15,838 nucleotides of DNA from Oscillospiraceae bacterium (GTDB lineage Bacteria; Bacillota; Clostridia; Oscillospirales; Oscillospiraceae), in assembly GCA_015068335.1 (NCBI GenBank), contig SVKT01000024.1, positions 1-15,838 of the forward strand, given 5' to 3'. Position 1 is the first letter of the stretch, and the number at the start of each line of letters is the position of its first letter. Position numbers and translations under genes: made by a program. This document shows, in pieces, positions 5,541 to 12,365 of this stretch. Under the pieces are notes generated by a model that was not told the DNA's origin, made no database searches, and saw only the letters and a program-made list of their open reading frames with translations.

Positions 5541-5571
5541 CATTGCGGACCGGGATCTCCGGTCCGCAATG
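5541..5571 (-). terminator. Terminator of the CNNM operon
   Basis: A 13-bp perfect stem (CATTGCGGACCGG, loop of 5) followed on the minus strand by seven T. It lies 32 nt after the stop of the 5603-6883 gene and isolates the island from that operon. Confidence 0.88.
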
Positions 5572-5602
5572 GGAGGGTTGATCTGTCTCGGGCGCGCCAC
5601 GA

Positions 5603-6883
5603 TCATTCGTCCGCGTTCTCTTGCAGGTGGGGGTGTTCCAGGATCAGCAGACGGGTGATGCGGTGGTTGTCATCCACGTGCTTGACGAGAATGGTGAAGT
5701 GCTGGTAATCGAAGGAGTCAAAGACCACCGGCATCGCGCCGATGCTCTCCGCCGCCCAGCCGCCCAGCGTGGCGCAATCGCTTTCCAGGTCCTCATCGTC
5801 CAGATCGAGGTTGTCAAAAAACTCCGTGAGGTTCATATCGCCGCTGGCCTCGTAGCGGTGTTTGCCCAGGGGCTGCCAGTCGTTGACGATGTCGTCGTTT
5901 TCGTCCCAGATCTCGCCAACCAGTTGTTCCAGAACGTCCTCCATCGTAACAACGCCCATAATGCCGCCGTATTCGTCCGCCACGATGACCATATGGGTCC
6001 GGTGGGTACGGAACTGGTCCATAATGTCGTGCAGGCGCATCGTCTTGGGGATGTACACAGGTTCCAGCAGCAGGTCCTGCAACTGCACGTCCTTGTTGTT
6101 CACCAACTCTTTGAGCAGGTGCTTCACGTACAGAATGCCCACCACGTGGTCAATGGTGCGCTCATAGACGGGGAAGCGGGAGAACTGGGTCTCGGAAATG
6201 ACTTGCAGGATCTGCTCCGTGCTCTCGTGCAGTTCAAAGCCCACCACATCGATGCGGGGGGTGAGGATGTCTGCCGCGTCCAGGTCGGTAAATTCCAGCG
6301 CGGATTGCAGCAGTTCGGTCTCGCTCTCGTCGATGACGCCCTCGTCCTCGGCGGTGTCCAGCAGGTTTTCAAATTCCTCTTCCGTGATGGTGACGGCCTG
6401 CTCGTCCTTTTTCCACAGCCGGCCGAAAAGGTTCACGATGCAGGAGGTGAGCCAGACCACGGGGAAAAAGAGGATCATCAGCACCAGCAGCGGCCAGGCA
6501 GCCAGTTTGGCAAAGGCTTCGCTGCGGCGGCGCGCCACCATTTTGGGCGTGATCTCGCCTACGATGAGGATGATGATCGTCATCACGATGGTGACGATGG
6601 CGGAGGCGCCGTCGTCGGAGAGACGGCCGTCCAGCCGCTGCGCCAGCCGCACGGCCAGCACGGTGGCCACGGAGGTGGCGCCGATGTTCACCAGATTGTT
6701 GCCCACCAGCACGGTGGACAGGGCATAGTCGTAATGGTTGTAAATGAAGCCCACCAGTTTCTGAATGGCGGAGGTCTCGCCCTCCCGCTTCATTTTCAGT
6801 TTACTCAGGGAGGTGTAGGCGATCTCTGTGCCGGAGAAGAAAGCGGAACCCAGCAGCAGGAATGCGAGCAGAATGTATTCCAT
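5603..6883 (-). CDS. CNNM/CorC-type membrane protein (hemolysin family), full length
   Basis: A 426-residue member of the CNNM (DUF21) family, linked to magnesium and cobalt transport or resistance. The N-terminal membrane domain (about 1-150) has FFSGTEIAYTSLSK and the GEITPKMVARR motif. Two CBS domains follow (about 200-320; TRIDVVGFEL, then MVIVADEYGGIMGVVTMEDV), and a CorC_HlyC domain (about 340-415) ends the protein. AAGGAGG at 6891-6897 precedes the ATG and overlaps the stop of the upstream paralogue, so the two are translated as a coupled pair. The old name hemolysin C is historical. Ion and direction of transport are not shown by the sequence. Confidence 0.9.
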   Translation of the reverse strand: MEYILLAFLLLGSAFFSGTEIAYTSLSKLKMKREGETSAIQKLVGFIYNHYDYALSTVLVGNNLVNIGATSVATVLAVRLAQRLDGRLSDDGASAIVTIVMTIIILIVGEITPKMVARRRSEAFAKLAAWPLLVLMILFFPVVWLTSCIVNLFGRLWKKDEQAVTITEEEFENLLDTAEDEGVIDESETELLQSALEFTDLDAADILTPRIDVVGFELHESTEQILQVISETQFSRFPVYERTIDHVVGILYVKHLLKELVNNKDVQLQDLLLEPVYIPKTMRLHDIMDQFRTHRTHMVIVADEYGGIMGVVTMEDVLEQLVGEIWDENDDIVNDWQPLGKHRYEASGDMNLTEFFDNLDLDDEDLESDCATLGGWAAESIGAMPVVFDSFDYQHFTILVKHVDDNHRITRLLILEHPHLQENADE

Positions 6884-6895
6884 CCTTCGCCCTCC

Positions 6896-7897
6896 TTACT
6901 GCAAGCACAGGCCTTCGCCTGTGTCGCTTTCGTCCTGAATGTCGCCAACCAGTTCTTCCAGCAGGTCTTCCATCGTGATGATGCCCACTTTTTTGCGGGA
7001 TTCGTCGGTGACAAAGACCATATGGAGTTTGTTCAGGCGCATTCGTTGCAGCAGGGCCGAGATTTCGGTCTTGCGGTCGAACACGTAGGGTTTGAGCAGA
7101 ATTTTGCGCAGGACAATGGGCTTTCCCGCCACATAAAGGCTTAAAAACAGGTTCACGGGCAGGATGCCCACGATGTTGTCCTCGCGGCCCTCGTACACGG
7201 GCAGACGGGAATAGGGGGTGGTTTTGACCATCTCCGCCAGTTTGTGGATGGAAACGGAACTGCTCACGCGGACAACGTCTTCGATGGGGATCATAATGTC
7301 CTCCGCCAGTTTGTCGCGGAATTCCATCGCGGAATTGACCAGCGCCTGCTTTTCCGGTTCCAGAACGCCCTCATCCTCGATGGTCTCGATGATGTTGAGC
7401 AGGTCTTCCTCCGTTACGGTCTGCGTTTCATCGGCTCCGAAAATGAGCGACAGCAGACGGGACACGCCCGAAAACAGGGCGGACACGGGGGTGAGCAGAC
7501 GGATCAACAGGGACATACTGGGGGCAAACAGCAGAGCGATCTCCTCGCTGCGGGCCTTTGCCAGACTTTTGGGCAGCATCTCCGCAAACAGGTAGACGAT
7601 CAGCGTGGTCAGAATGGTGCCGTAGATGACATATTCTTCCGCAAACTGCCGCAGTACCAGCAGTGCAGACAGGGAGGCGCAACTGGCGTGGAACACGTTG
7701 TTGCCGATGAGGACGGTGATGAGCGTTTTGTCGAAGCGCTCACAGATCCACAGGGCTTTTTTTGCCTGTTTGTTGCCTTTGTCGATCAACGTACGCAGGC
7801 GCACCTTGCTGACGGCGGTATAAGCCGTTTCGCAGCAGGCAAAGTAGGCAGAGCACAGCAGGAAAAAACAGTACAGTATACAACTGGCCGGGTCCAC
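6896..7897 (-). CDS. CNNM/CorC-type membrane protein lacking the CorC_HlyC domain
   Basis: A 333-residue paralogue of the following gene. The membrane domain (about 1-145) has AYFACCETAYTAVSKVRLR and AEMLPKSLAKARSEE in place of the PK.VA.R motif; two CBS domains (about 195-320) end with KVGIITMEDLLEELVGDIQD. The protein stops about ten residues later (SDTGEGLCLQ), so the C-terminal domain present in its neighbour is missing. The start is GTG at 7897 with AAGGAG at about 7909-7914, a slightly long spacing. The pair may form a heteromer in which only one subunit carries the CorC_HlyC domain; this is inference. Confidence 0.88.
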   Translation of the reverse strand: MDPASCILYCFFLLCSAYFACCETAYTAVSKVRLRTLIDKGNKQAKKALWICERFDKTLITVLIGNNVFHASCASLSALLVLRQFAEEYVIYGTILTTLIVYLFAEMLPKSLAKARSEEIALLFAPSMSLLIRLLTPVSALFSGVSRLLSLIFGADETQTVTEEDLLNIIETIEDEGVLEPEKQALVNSAMEFRDKLAEDIMIPIEDVVRVSSSVSIHKLAEMVKTTPYSRLPVYEGREDNIVGILPVNLFLSLYVAGKPIVLRKILLKPYVFDRKTEISALLQRMRLNKLHMVFVTDESRKKVGIITMEDLLEELVGDIQDESDTGEGLCLQ

Positions 7898-7934
7898 GAA
7901 AAAACCAACTCCTTCATTGGATCATATTGCATCC

Positions 7935-7962
7935 ATTATAGCATTGGCACGGGAAAAAGCAA
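7935..7962 (-). promoter_or_regulatory. Promoter of the CNNM pair
   Basis: On the minus strand: TTGCTT (7962-7957), 16-bp spacer, TATAAT (7940-7935), about 38 nt upstream of the GTG start. Confidence 0.7.
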
Positions 7963-7993
7963 GTATTGTGCCAAAACTCTGCTTTTTTTGCAA

Positions 7994-8026
7994 AAACACG
8001 CCCGCGCCAAGGCGCAGGGTGTGTTT
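7994..8026 (-). terminator. Terminator of the RNA methyltransferase gene
   Basis: On the minus strand AAACAC and GTGTTT bracket a GC-rich stem with a short CTTG-type loop, followed by TTTGC and more A/T. It starts about 13 nt after the methyltransferase stop. Confidence 0.7.
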
Positions 8027-8038
8027 GTATCCAAACGG

Positions 8039-8857
8039 TCATCTGGCGCGCAGTTCCCAGAAGGCCACCGCGCCGGCGGCCGCCACATTCAGGGAGTCCA
8101 CGTTGTGGAACATAGGGATGCGCACGGTGTAATCGCTCTCGGCGATGGTGTCGGCGGCAAGGCCGTCCCCCTCGGTGCCCAGCACCACGGCAAGGCGGTC
8201 TTCCGCGGCCAGACGGGGATCGTCGATGGAGAGGGAGTCGTCCCGCAGTGCCATTGCCGCGGTTTTGAAGCCAAGCGCGTGCAGACGTGCCAGTCCGACT
8301 CCGGGCCAGTCCGCCGGTTGTGCGCCGATCTGCGTCCACGGCACCTGAAACACCGTGCCCATACTGACCCGGACGGCGCGGCGGTTCAGCGGATCGCAGC
8401 AGGTGGGCGTGACCAGCACGGCATCCATCCCCAGCGCGGCGGCGGAGCGGAAAATGGCGCCGATGTTGGTGGTGTCCGACACGCCTTCCAGCACCGCGAT
8501 GCGGCGGGCGCCGGCGCAGACCTGCTCCACAGAGGGCAGGACAGGCCGCTGCATTGCACACAGCACGCCACGGTGCAGCCGGTAGCCGGTCAGGGCGGCC
8601 AGCACTTCGCGGTCTGCGGTATAGACGGGCAGGTCGCCGCAGCGCGCCAGAAGGCTTGCGGCGTCGCCGGTGATGTGTTTGCGTTCCATCAAAAAGGAGA
8701 TGGGGCGGCAGCCGCCGTCCAGAGCCCGCTGGATGACCTTGGGGCTTTCGGCAATGAAAACGCCCTGCTGCTGCGCCTTCAACTGCCCCTCTGTCAGGCG
8801 GGCGAACACGTCCAGCGCTGGCAGGGACAGGTCGGCGACCTCGATGATGTTGGCCAT
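8039..8857 (-). CDS. TrmH/SpoU-family RNA 2'-O-methyltransferase
   Basis: A 272-residue SPOUT enzyme that methylates a ribose 2'-OH of rRNA or tRNA using S-adenosylmethionine. The three SpoU motifs are present: SDTTNIGAIFRSAAALG (motif 1), VVLGTEGDGLA (motif 2) and IPMFHNVDSLNVAAAGAVAF (motif 3). An N-terminal substrate-binding region (about 1-90, including GVFIAESPKVIQRAL) precedes the catalytic domain. ATG at 8857 was chosen because the protein begins there in family fashion and GAGGG lies about 5 nt ahead; the frame stays open further upstream by chance. The target nucleotide is not predictable from this sequence. Confidence 0.88.
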   Translation of the reverse strand: MANIIEVADLSLPALDVFARLTEGQLKAQQQGVFIAESPKVIQRALDGGCRPISFLMERKHITGDAASLLARCGDLPVYTADREVLAALTGYRLHRGVLCAMQRPVLPSVEQVCAGARRIAVLEGVSDTTNIGAIFRSAAALGMDAVLVTPTCCDPLNRRAVRVSMGTVFQVPWTQIGAQPADWPGVGLARLHALGFKTAAMALRDDSLSIDDPRLAAEDRLAVVLGTEGDGLAADTIAESDYTVRIPMFHNVDSLNVAAAGAVAFWELRAR

Positions 8858-8872
8858 ACTTCCCTCGCTTTC

Positions 8873-8888
8873 CGGCGGAGACCCGCCG
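8873..8888 (-). promoter_or_regulatory. 5'-leader hairpin ahead of the methyltransferase
   Basis: CGGCGG and CCGCCG with a 4-nt loop, just upstream of the ribosome site. Nearly the same hairpin (9032-9047), with the same TTCC and GTT flanks, stands before the divergent terminase gene. Confidence 0.4.
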
Positions 8889-8906
8889 TTGGGATTTGTT
8901 GCTACG

Positions 8907-8935
8907 ATTATACCACCGGCGGACCCCCTTTGAAA
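8907..8935 (-). promoter_or_regulatory. Promoter of the RNA methyltransferase
   Basis: On the minus strand: TTTCAA (8935-8930), 17-bp spacer, TATAAT (8912-8907), about 50 nt upstream of the start codon. The -10 is perfect, the -35 weak. Confidence 0.6.
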
Positions 8936-8957
8936 GAATTTCAGAAAATTTCTTCTC

Positions 8958-8981
8958 TTGTTGCATCCCCGGATGCAACAA
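8958..8981. promoter_or_regulatory. 11-bp-arm palindrome in the divergent gap (operator candidate)
   Basis: TTGTTGCATCC and its exact complement GGATGCAACAA are separated by CC. The loop is too short for a good RNA hairpin, so a dimeric DNA-binding protein is the likelier partner. It is about midway between the methyltransferase and terminase genes. The Mor-like protein at 10666-10935 is a possible binder, without direct support. Confidence 0.55.
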
Positions 8982-9031
8982 ACGGGGGAATTCGGGATAT
9001 TGACAGAAGGAGCAATTCCTGCGGTTCCTTC

Positions 9032-9051
9032 CGGCGGGTGACCGCCGTTTT
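9032..9051 (+). promoter_or_regulatory. GNRA-capped hairpin with T-run before the terminase gene
   Basis: CGGCGG-GTGA-CCGCCG followed by TTTT, ending about 6 nt before the GGGAGG ribosome site. It could be a short intrinsic terminator (attenuator) or a translation control element. Confidence 0.45.
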
Positions 9052-9067
9052 GAGAAGGGAGGCGCCT

Positions 9068-10642
9068 ATGGACGAACAGGAACTGATGCCGGCGGCCGGG
9101 AGAAGCGACGCCTGCCGCCGGGCGGCAAAGGATCCCGCGTTTTTTGGGCAGCACTATCTGGCCCACTATTTTACCCGGCGCGCGCCGGCCTTTCACGGAC
9201 AATTGGACACCCTGTGGAAGCAGCGGGTGATGAAACGGATGGACCCGCTGGAACAGGCGGAGGAAATGCGCTCGGCAAAGGGAAGCCGCTGCGCCATCGC
9301 AGCCCCCCGCGGCCACGCCAAATCCACGGTAATGAGCCTGAAAAACGTGCTCCACGCCGCGCTCTATGGCTATAAACAGTACATCCTGCTCATCTCCGAC
9401 ACGGAGACGCAGGCGGTGGGGTTTCTGGACGCCATCAAAAACGAACTGGAAACCAACGAGCGCATCATTAAAGATTTCGGCGATCAAGTGGGAAAAACGT
9501 GGAAATCCTCCTCCGTTCTGCTGGCCAACGGCTGCCGCATCGACGCCGTGGGCAGCGGGCAGAAACTGCGCGGACGCCGCAACTATCAGCGCCGCCCGGA
9601 CCTTATCCTCTGCGACGACATTGAAAACGACGAGGGCGTGCGTACCGTGGAGCAGCGGCAGAAAACGGCGGACTGGTTCTGGAAGGCGGTGTGCAAATCC
9701 GGCGACAACTATACGGACATTCTGTTTATCGGCACCATTTTGCACCACGACTCTCTACTGGCCAATCTGCTGGAAAACCCCGGCTTTCGGGGGCTGACCT
9801 TCCGGGCGGTGATCGCCGAGGCCACGTCGCCTCTCTGGCAGGAGTGGGAACGGTTGATCACCGACCTTTCTGACTCCGACCGGGAAAAGACCGCCCTTGC
9901 GTTTTTCCGCAAACGGCGCAGGGAGATGCTGAAAGGCGCGAAGGTGCTGTGGCCGGAGAAGTTCAGTTACTACGACCTGCGCCTTATGCGGCTGACGGAG
10001 GGCGAGGCGGCATTCAACTCCGAGATGCAGAACCAGCCCATCGACCCCTCCGCCTGCCTGTTTTCCAGCCAGTGGTTCCGGTACTATCAGCCCTGTGAGG
10101 TGGATTTTTCCGCTCCGCGCTTTCGGTTTTACGGTTATTGCGACCCCTCGCTGGGCCGGTCGGCGTCCAGCGACTATTCCGCCATCATCACGCTGGCGGT
10201 GGATGGGGAGAGCGGTCTCTCCTACGTCTGGGACGCCGACATCCAGCGCCGCCACCCGGACCGCATCATTCAGGACATTCTGGACAAGGAGCGGCTCCTG
10301 CGCCGGGAGACCGGGCGGGGCTACACCCTGTTTGGCGCGGAGACCAACCAGTTCCAGTGGTTTTTGAAGGAGCAACTCGCCCGGGAATCCGCCCGGCAGG
10401 GGCTGTATCTGCCCGTGCAGGGCGTCCGCTCCACCGAGGACAAGACGATGCGCGTGGAAAGTTTGCAGCCGGATGTGAAAAACGGCTACATCCGCTTCCG
10501 CGCCGACCAAAAACTGCTGCTGCATCAACTGTCCCAGTTCCCGCTGGGCGCCCACGACGACGGCCCCGACGCGCTGGAAGGCGTCCGCACCCTTGCCCGC
10601 AAGCAGGGCCGCGGCGCCAATGTGACCGGCCTGCGGGTGTGA
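9068..10642 (+). CDS. terL: Phage terminase large subunit (orphan)
   Basis: A 524-residue terminase large subunit, the ATP-driven DNA-packaging motor and nuclease of tailed phages. ATPase: Walker A-like APRGHAKST (79-87, K85), Walker B LILCDD (179-184) followed by IEND, and the coupling segment IGTILHHDS (221-229). Nuclease: D359 in GYCDPSLGRS, E425 in FGAETNQF, and HDDGPDAL (496-503) near the end. All key residues are intact and the length is normal. ATG at 9068 has GGGAGG at 9057-9062; a much longer open frame upstream is only a shadow of minus-strand genes. No small terminase, portal, protease or capsid gene is adjacent. With the Mor-like gene downstream it forms a two-gene plus-strand cassette between housekeeping genes. 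Confidence 0.88.
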   Translation: MDEQELMPAAGRSDACRRAAKDPAFFGQHYLAHYFTRRAPAFHGQLDTLWKQRVMKRMDPLEQAEEMRSAKGSRCAIAAPRGHAKSTVMSLKNVLHAALYGYKQYILLISDTETQAVGFLDAIKNELETNERIIKDFGDQVGKTWKSSSVLLANGCRIDAVGSGQKLRGRRNYQRRPDLILCDDIENDEGVRTVEQRQKTADWFWKAVCKSGDNYTDILFIGTILHHDSLLANLLENPGFRGLTFRAVIAEATSPLWQEWERLITDLSDSDREKTALAFFRKRRREMLKGAKVLWPEKFSYYDLRLMRLTEGEAAFNSEMQNQPIDPSACLFSSQWFRYYQPCEVDFSAPRFRFYGYCDPSLGRSASSDYSAIITLAVDGESGLSYVWDADIQRRHPDRIIQDILDKERLLRRETGRGYTLFGAETNQFQWFLKEQLARESARQGLYLPVQGVRSTEDKTMRVESLQPDVKNGYIRFRADQKLLLHQLSQFPLGAHDDGPDALEGVRTLARKQGRGANVTGLRV

Positions 10643-10665
10643 CCGAGAGAAGAAAGGAGACTGTT

Positions 10666-10935
10666 ATGAATCCGATTGTCACCGACGTTCGCTTTGAGGA
10701 CATCCCGCCGGAACACCGCGACATCGCGGAAACCATTGGGATGGAGGCGTTTTTGCGCCTGACCTATCTCTGCGGCGGACAGAATTTGTACATCCCCAAA
10801 CTGGAATCCCTGGAACGGGAGGGGCGCGACCGGGACATCCGCCAGCGCTTCGACGGCGGGAACTACCGCGCCCTCGCCGCCCAGTTCCGCCTGTCTGAAC
10901 GGCAGGTGCGCAAGATCATCAACGGGAAGCGATGA
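10666..10935 (+). CDS. Mor-like helix-turn-helix DNA-binding protein
   Basis: An 89-residue protein resembling the Mor transcription activator family (Mu middle operon regulator). Residues 12-45 (EDIPPEHRDIAETIGMEAFL, then RLTYLCGGQNLYIP) match the dimerisation part; the C-terminal FDGGNYRALAAQFRLSERQVRKII (about 63-86) is a helix-turn-helix of that family. ATG at 10666 follows AAAGGAG at 10653-10659, with 23 nt between it and the terminase stop, so both are one transcript. In Mu-like phages Mor switches on later genes. Here the only phage gene nearby is the terminase; control of its own promoter or of a distant prophage is possible. There is no sign of decay. Confidence 0.75.
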   Translation: MNPIVTDVRFEDIPPEHRDIAETIGMEAFLRLTYLCGGQNLYIPKLESLEREGRDRDIRQRFDGGNYRALAAQFRLSERQVRKIINGKR

Positions 10936-10941
10936 GATCCG

Positions 10942-10963
10942 GGCGGGGGTTGCCGCCATTTTT
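10942..10963 (+). terminator. Terminator of the terminase-Mor cassette
   Basis: GGCGG, loop GGGTTG, CCGCC, then ATTTTT. It starts 6 nt after the Mor-like gene stop and just before the tRNA promoter. Confidence 0.65.
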
Positions 10964-10967
10964 CGTG

Positions 10968-10996
10968 TTGCTTTTTGGGAGGGGCTCTGCTATAAT
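10968..10996 (+). promoter_or_regulatory. Promoter of tRNA-Gly
   Basis: TTGCTT (10968-10973), 17-bp spacer, TATAAT (10991-10996), 11 nt before the mature tRNA. GGGAGG (10977-10982) and CCTCCC (10998-11003) form an inverted repeat around the -10. Confidence 0.75.
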
Positions 10997-11007
10997 ACCT
11001 CCCAGAC

Positions 11008-11081
11008 GCGGATGTAGTTCATCGGTAGAACGGCAGCTTCCCAAGCTGCATAGGCGGGTTCGACTCCCGTCATCCGCTCCA
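11008..11081 (+). tRNA. tRNA-Gly (anticodon CCC)
   Basis: A 74-nt cloverleaf. The acceptor stem GCGGATG (11008-11014) pairs with CATCCGC (11071-11077), followed by discriminator T and an encoded CCA. The anticodon arm is GCAGC-TTCCCAA-GCTGC (11033-11049), anticodon CCC at 11040-11042, reading GGG. The T arm is GCGGG-TTCGACT-CCCGT with one G-T pair. It has its own promoter and terminator. The terminase cassette lies on its 5' side, whereas integrases usually use the 3' end; I see no duplicated 3' end in the window. Confidence 0.96.
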
Positions 11082-11085
11082 CGTG

Positions 11086-11130
11086 AAAAAGTCCTGTATC
11101 CCTTGCAAGGCAAAGGGTACAGGACTTTTT
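11086..11130 (+). terminator. Terminator of tRNA-Gly
   Basis: AAAAAGTCCTGTATCCCTT pairs with AAGGGTACAGGACTTTTT, with a single bulge and an 8-nt loop. The A and T tracts make it active on both strands. Confidence 0.9.
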
Positions 11131-11163
11131 GCGCCCTTGTGCAAAAATGTTTCTGTTTTGTTA

Positions 11164-11193
11164 TCGACACAGGGGAGGGGCATCCTGTATACT
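11164..11193 (+). promoter_or_regulatory. Promoter of the DUF975 gene leader
   Basis: TCGACA (11164-11169), 18-bp spacer, TATACT (11188-11193). The transcript would begin near 11200 and meet the hairpins at 11201-11263 before the gene. Confidence 0.6.
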
Positions 11194-11200
11194 GATAACA

Positions 11201-11263
11201 AGAGGACAATATACTGCCCTCTGTGCGTGCGGCAGTTTTCCCGGAAAACTGCCGCGCTTTTTT
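11201..11263 (+). promoter_or_regulatory. Attenuator-like leader with competing hairpins
   Basis: Three mutually exclusive pairings can be drawn. First, AGAGG with CCUCU (about 11201-11222). Second, ACUGCC (about 11213-11218) with GGCAGU (11231-11236). Third, the terminator stem GCGGCAGUUUUC with GAAAACUGCCGC (11229-11255), followed by CTTTTTT. The second would break the terminator and the first would release it. The order resembles anti-antiterminator, antiterminator and terminator. It may instead be a short RNA with its own terminator. No known riboswitch was recognised. Confidence 0.55.
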
Positions 11264-11343
11264 GTAAGGAAAAGACCGCTGCACGCCCATACCGGACGGC
11301 GCGGGCAGAACGCTGGTATGCGTATGCAAAGGAGGTATTGTTT

Positions 11344-12189
11344 ATGAAATATGCGGCTGATTTCAGAGCCATTGCAAGAGCTGCCCTGCGGGGCAAGTGG
11401 ATCATTGCGGTGCTGACGGGCTTTGTTGCGTCCCTGATCGGTGCGGGAATTGCGGTTACCGGAAGCAGTTCCGGCGGAAACAGCGACTCTTTCGAGACGG
11501 TCATTCAGGATTTTCAGGGCACCCAGTTCTGGCTGCATAATCGCTCGCTGATCGTTTCTCTGCTGTTTGCAGCAGTGGCTGCGGCGGTGATCTGGCTGAT
11601 CGTGACGGTGGTCATCAGCGGCGCCGGCAAACTGGGATACGCCATTTTTAACCTGAACCTGGTGGACAACAAAGAGGTGCGGTTTTCGGATCTGTTTTCC
11701 CAGTTCCATCGGCTGGGCGCTGGATTTTGTATGAACTTCCTGCGGGCCCTCTATACGGCGCTTTGGACGCTGCTCTTTATCATTCCCGGCATCATCAAGT
11801 CGTACAGTTATGCGATGACGCCCTACATTCTGGCAGAGCATCCGGAAATGACGGCTTCCGAGGCCATTACAGCGTCCCGCAGGATGATGGACGGCAACAA
11901 GTGGCGCCTGTTTTGCCTTAGCTTCAGCTTCATCGGATGGGTCCTGCTGTGCGTGCTGCCGATGATGATCGCAGTGATGATCGTGGCCGCAATTGCGCTT
12001 GCAACGGGAAGCCTGCTGTCGTTTCTTCTGCTGATCCCCGTAAGCATTCCCACCTATATCGGTATGCTGTTTTTGAACCCCTATATGGAGGCTGCGTGGG
12101 CGGCCTTCTACCGGGACGTTTCCGGCACGGAAGTTGCGCCTGACCCGGTGCTGCCCGAAGGGACGACTCCGGAGTCCGCCGGCGAATAA
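11344..12189 (+). CDS. DUF975 family integral membrane protein
   Basis: A 281-residue membrane protein of the DUF975 family, function unknown. It has about five or six hydrophobic segments (from about 20, 75, 130, 195 and 215 onward). The family signature is in the middle: SYAMTPYILAEHPEMTASEA, then ASRRMMDGNKWRLFCLSFSFIGW. The C-terminal tail is short and acidic. The frame is open upstream to 11083, through the tRNA terminator and the leader, but ATG 11344 follows an excellent AAAGGAGG (11328-11335) with 8-nt spacing and matches the usual family start. It is transcribed alone and ends at a strong terminator. Expression is probably controlled by the attenuator-like leader. Confidence 0.88.
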   Translation: MKYAADFRAIARAALRGKWIIAVLTGFVASLIGAGIAVTGSSSGGNSDSFETVIQDFQGTQFWLHNRSLIVSLLFAAVAAAVIWLIVTVVISGAGKLGYAIFNLNLVDNKEVRFSDLFSQFHRLGAGFCMNFLRALYTALWTLLFIIPGIIKSYSYAMTPYILAEHPEMTASEAITASRRMMDGNKWRLFCLSFSFIGWVLLCVLPMMIAVMIVAAIALATGSLLSFLLLIPVSIPTYIGMLFLNPYMEAAWAAFYRDVSGTEVAPDPVLPEGTTPESAGE

Positions 12190-12253
12190 ACGAAAACTGG
12201 ATATGTAAACGGTCTCTCCGCCCATCGGCGGGAGATCCCAACATTCTCCACCA

Positions 12254-12287
12254 CGCCGCAGGCGGTTTTCCGCCTGCGGCGTTTTTT
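12254..12287 (+). terminator. Terminator of the DUF975 gene
   Basis: A 12-bp perfect stem (CGCCGCAGGCGG, loop TTTT) followed by six T. Confidence 0.92.
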
Positions 12288-12299
12288 CGGGCGGAGGGT

Positions 12300-12328
12300 T
12301 CGACAAGGAGGCTGCGCTGTGGTATACT
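12300..12328 (+). promoter_or_regulatory. Promoter of the phosphatase gene
   Basis: TCGACA (12300-12305), 17-bp spacer, TATACT (12323-12328), 38 nt upstream of the start codon. Confidence 0.7.
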
Positions 12329-12365
12329 GTGCGGGAGTGAAAACCCAGTGTCCGGGAGGAAAAGG

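Noticed and set aside
9000..9028. Promoter with TTGACA at 9000 for the terminase
   Set aside because: No acceptable -10 hexamer at 16-18 bp spacing (GGTTCC there).
8858..9748. Minus-strand extension of the RNA methyltransferase frame to 9748
   Set aside because: The extension is antisense to the terminase and crosses the promoter at 8907-8935. The family start with a ribosome site is at 8857.
7244..10642. Single open plus-strand frame of 1132 codons ending in the terminase
   Set aside because: Its first 608 codons are antisense to the CNNM and RNA methyltransferase genes and lack protein-like features. The terminase has its own ribosome site and ATG at 9068.
11008..11081. Phage attachment site at tRNA-Gly
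   Set aside because: No second copy of the tRNA 3' end is seen in the window and no integrase gene is present; the terminase pair is on the 5' side.
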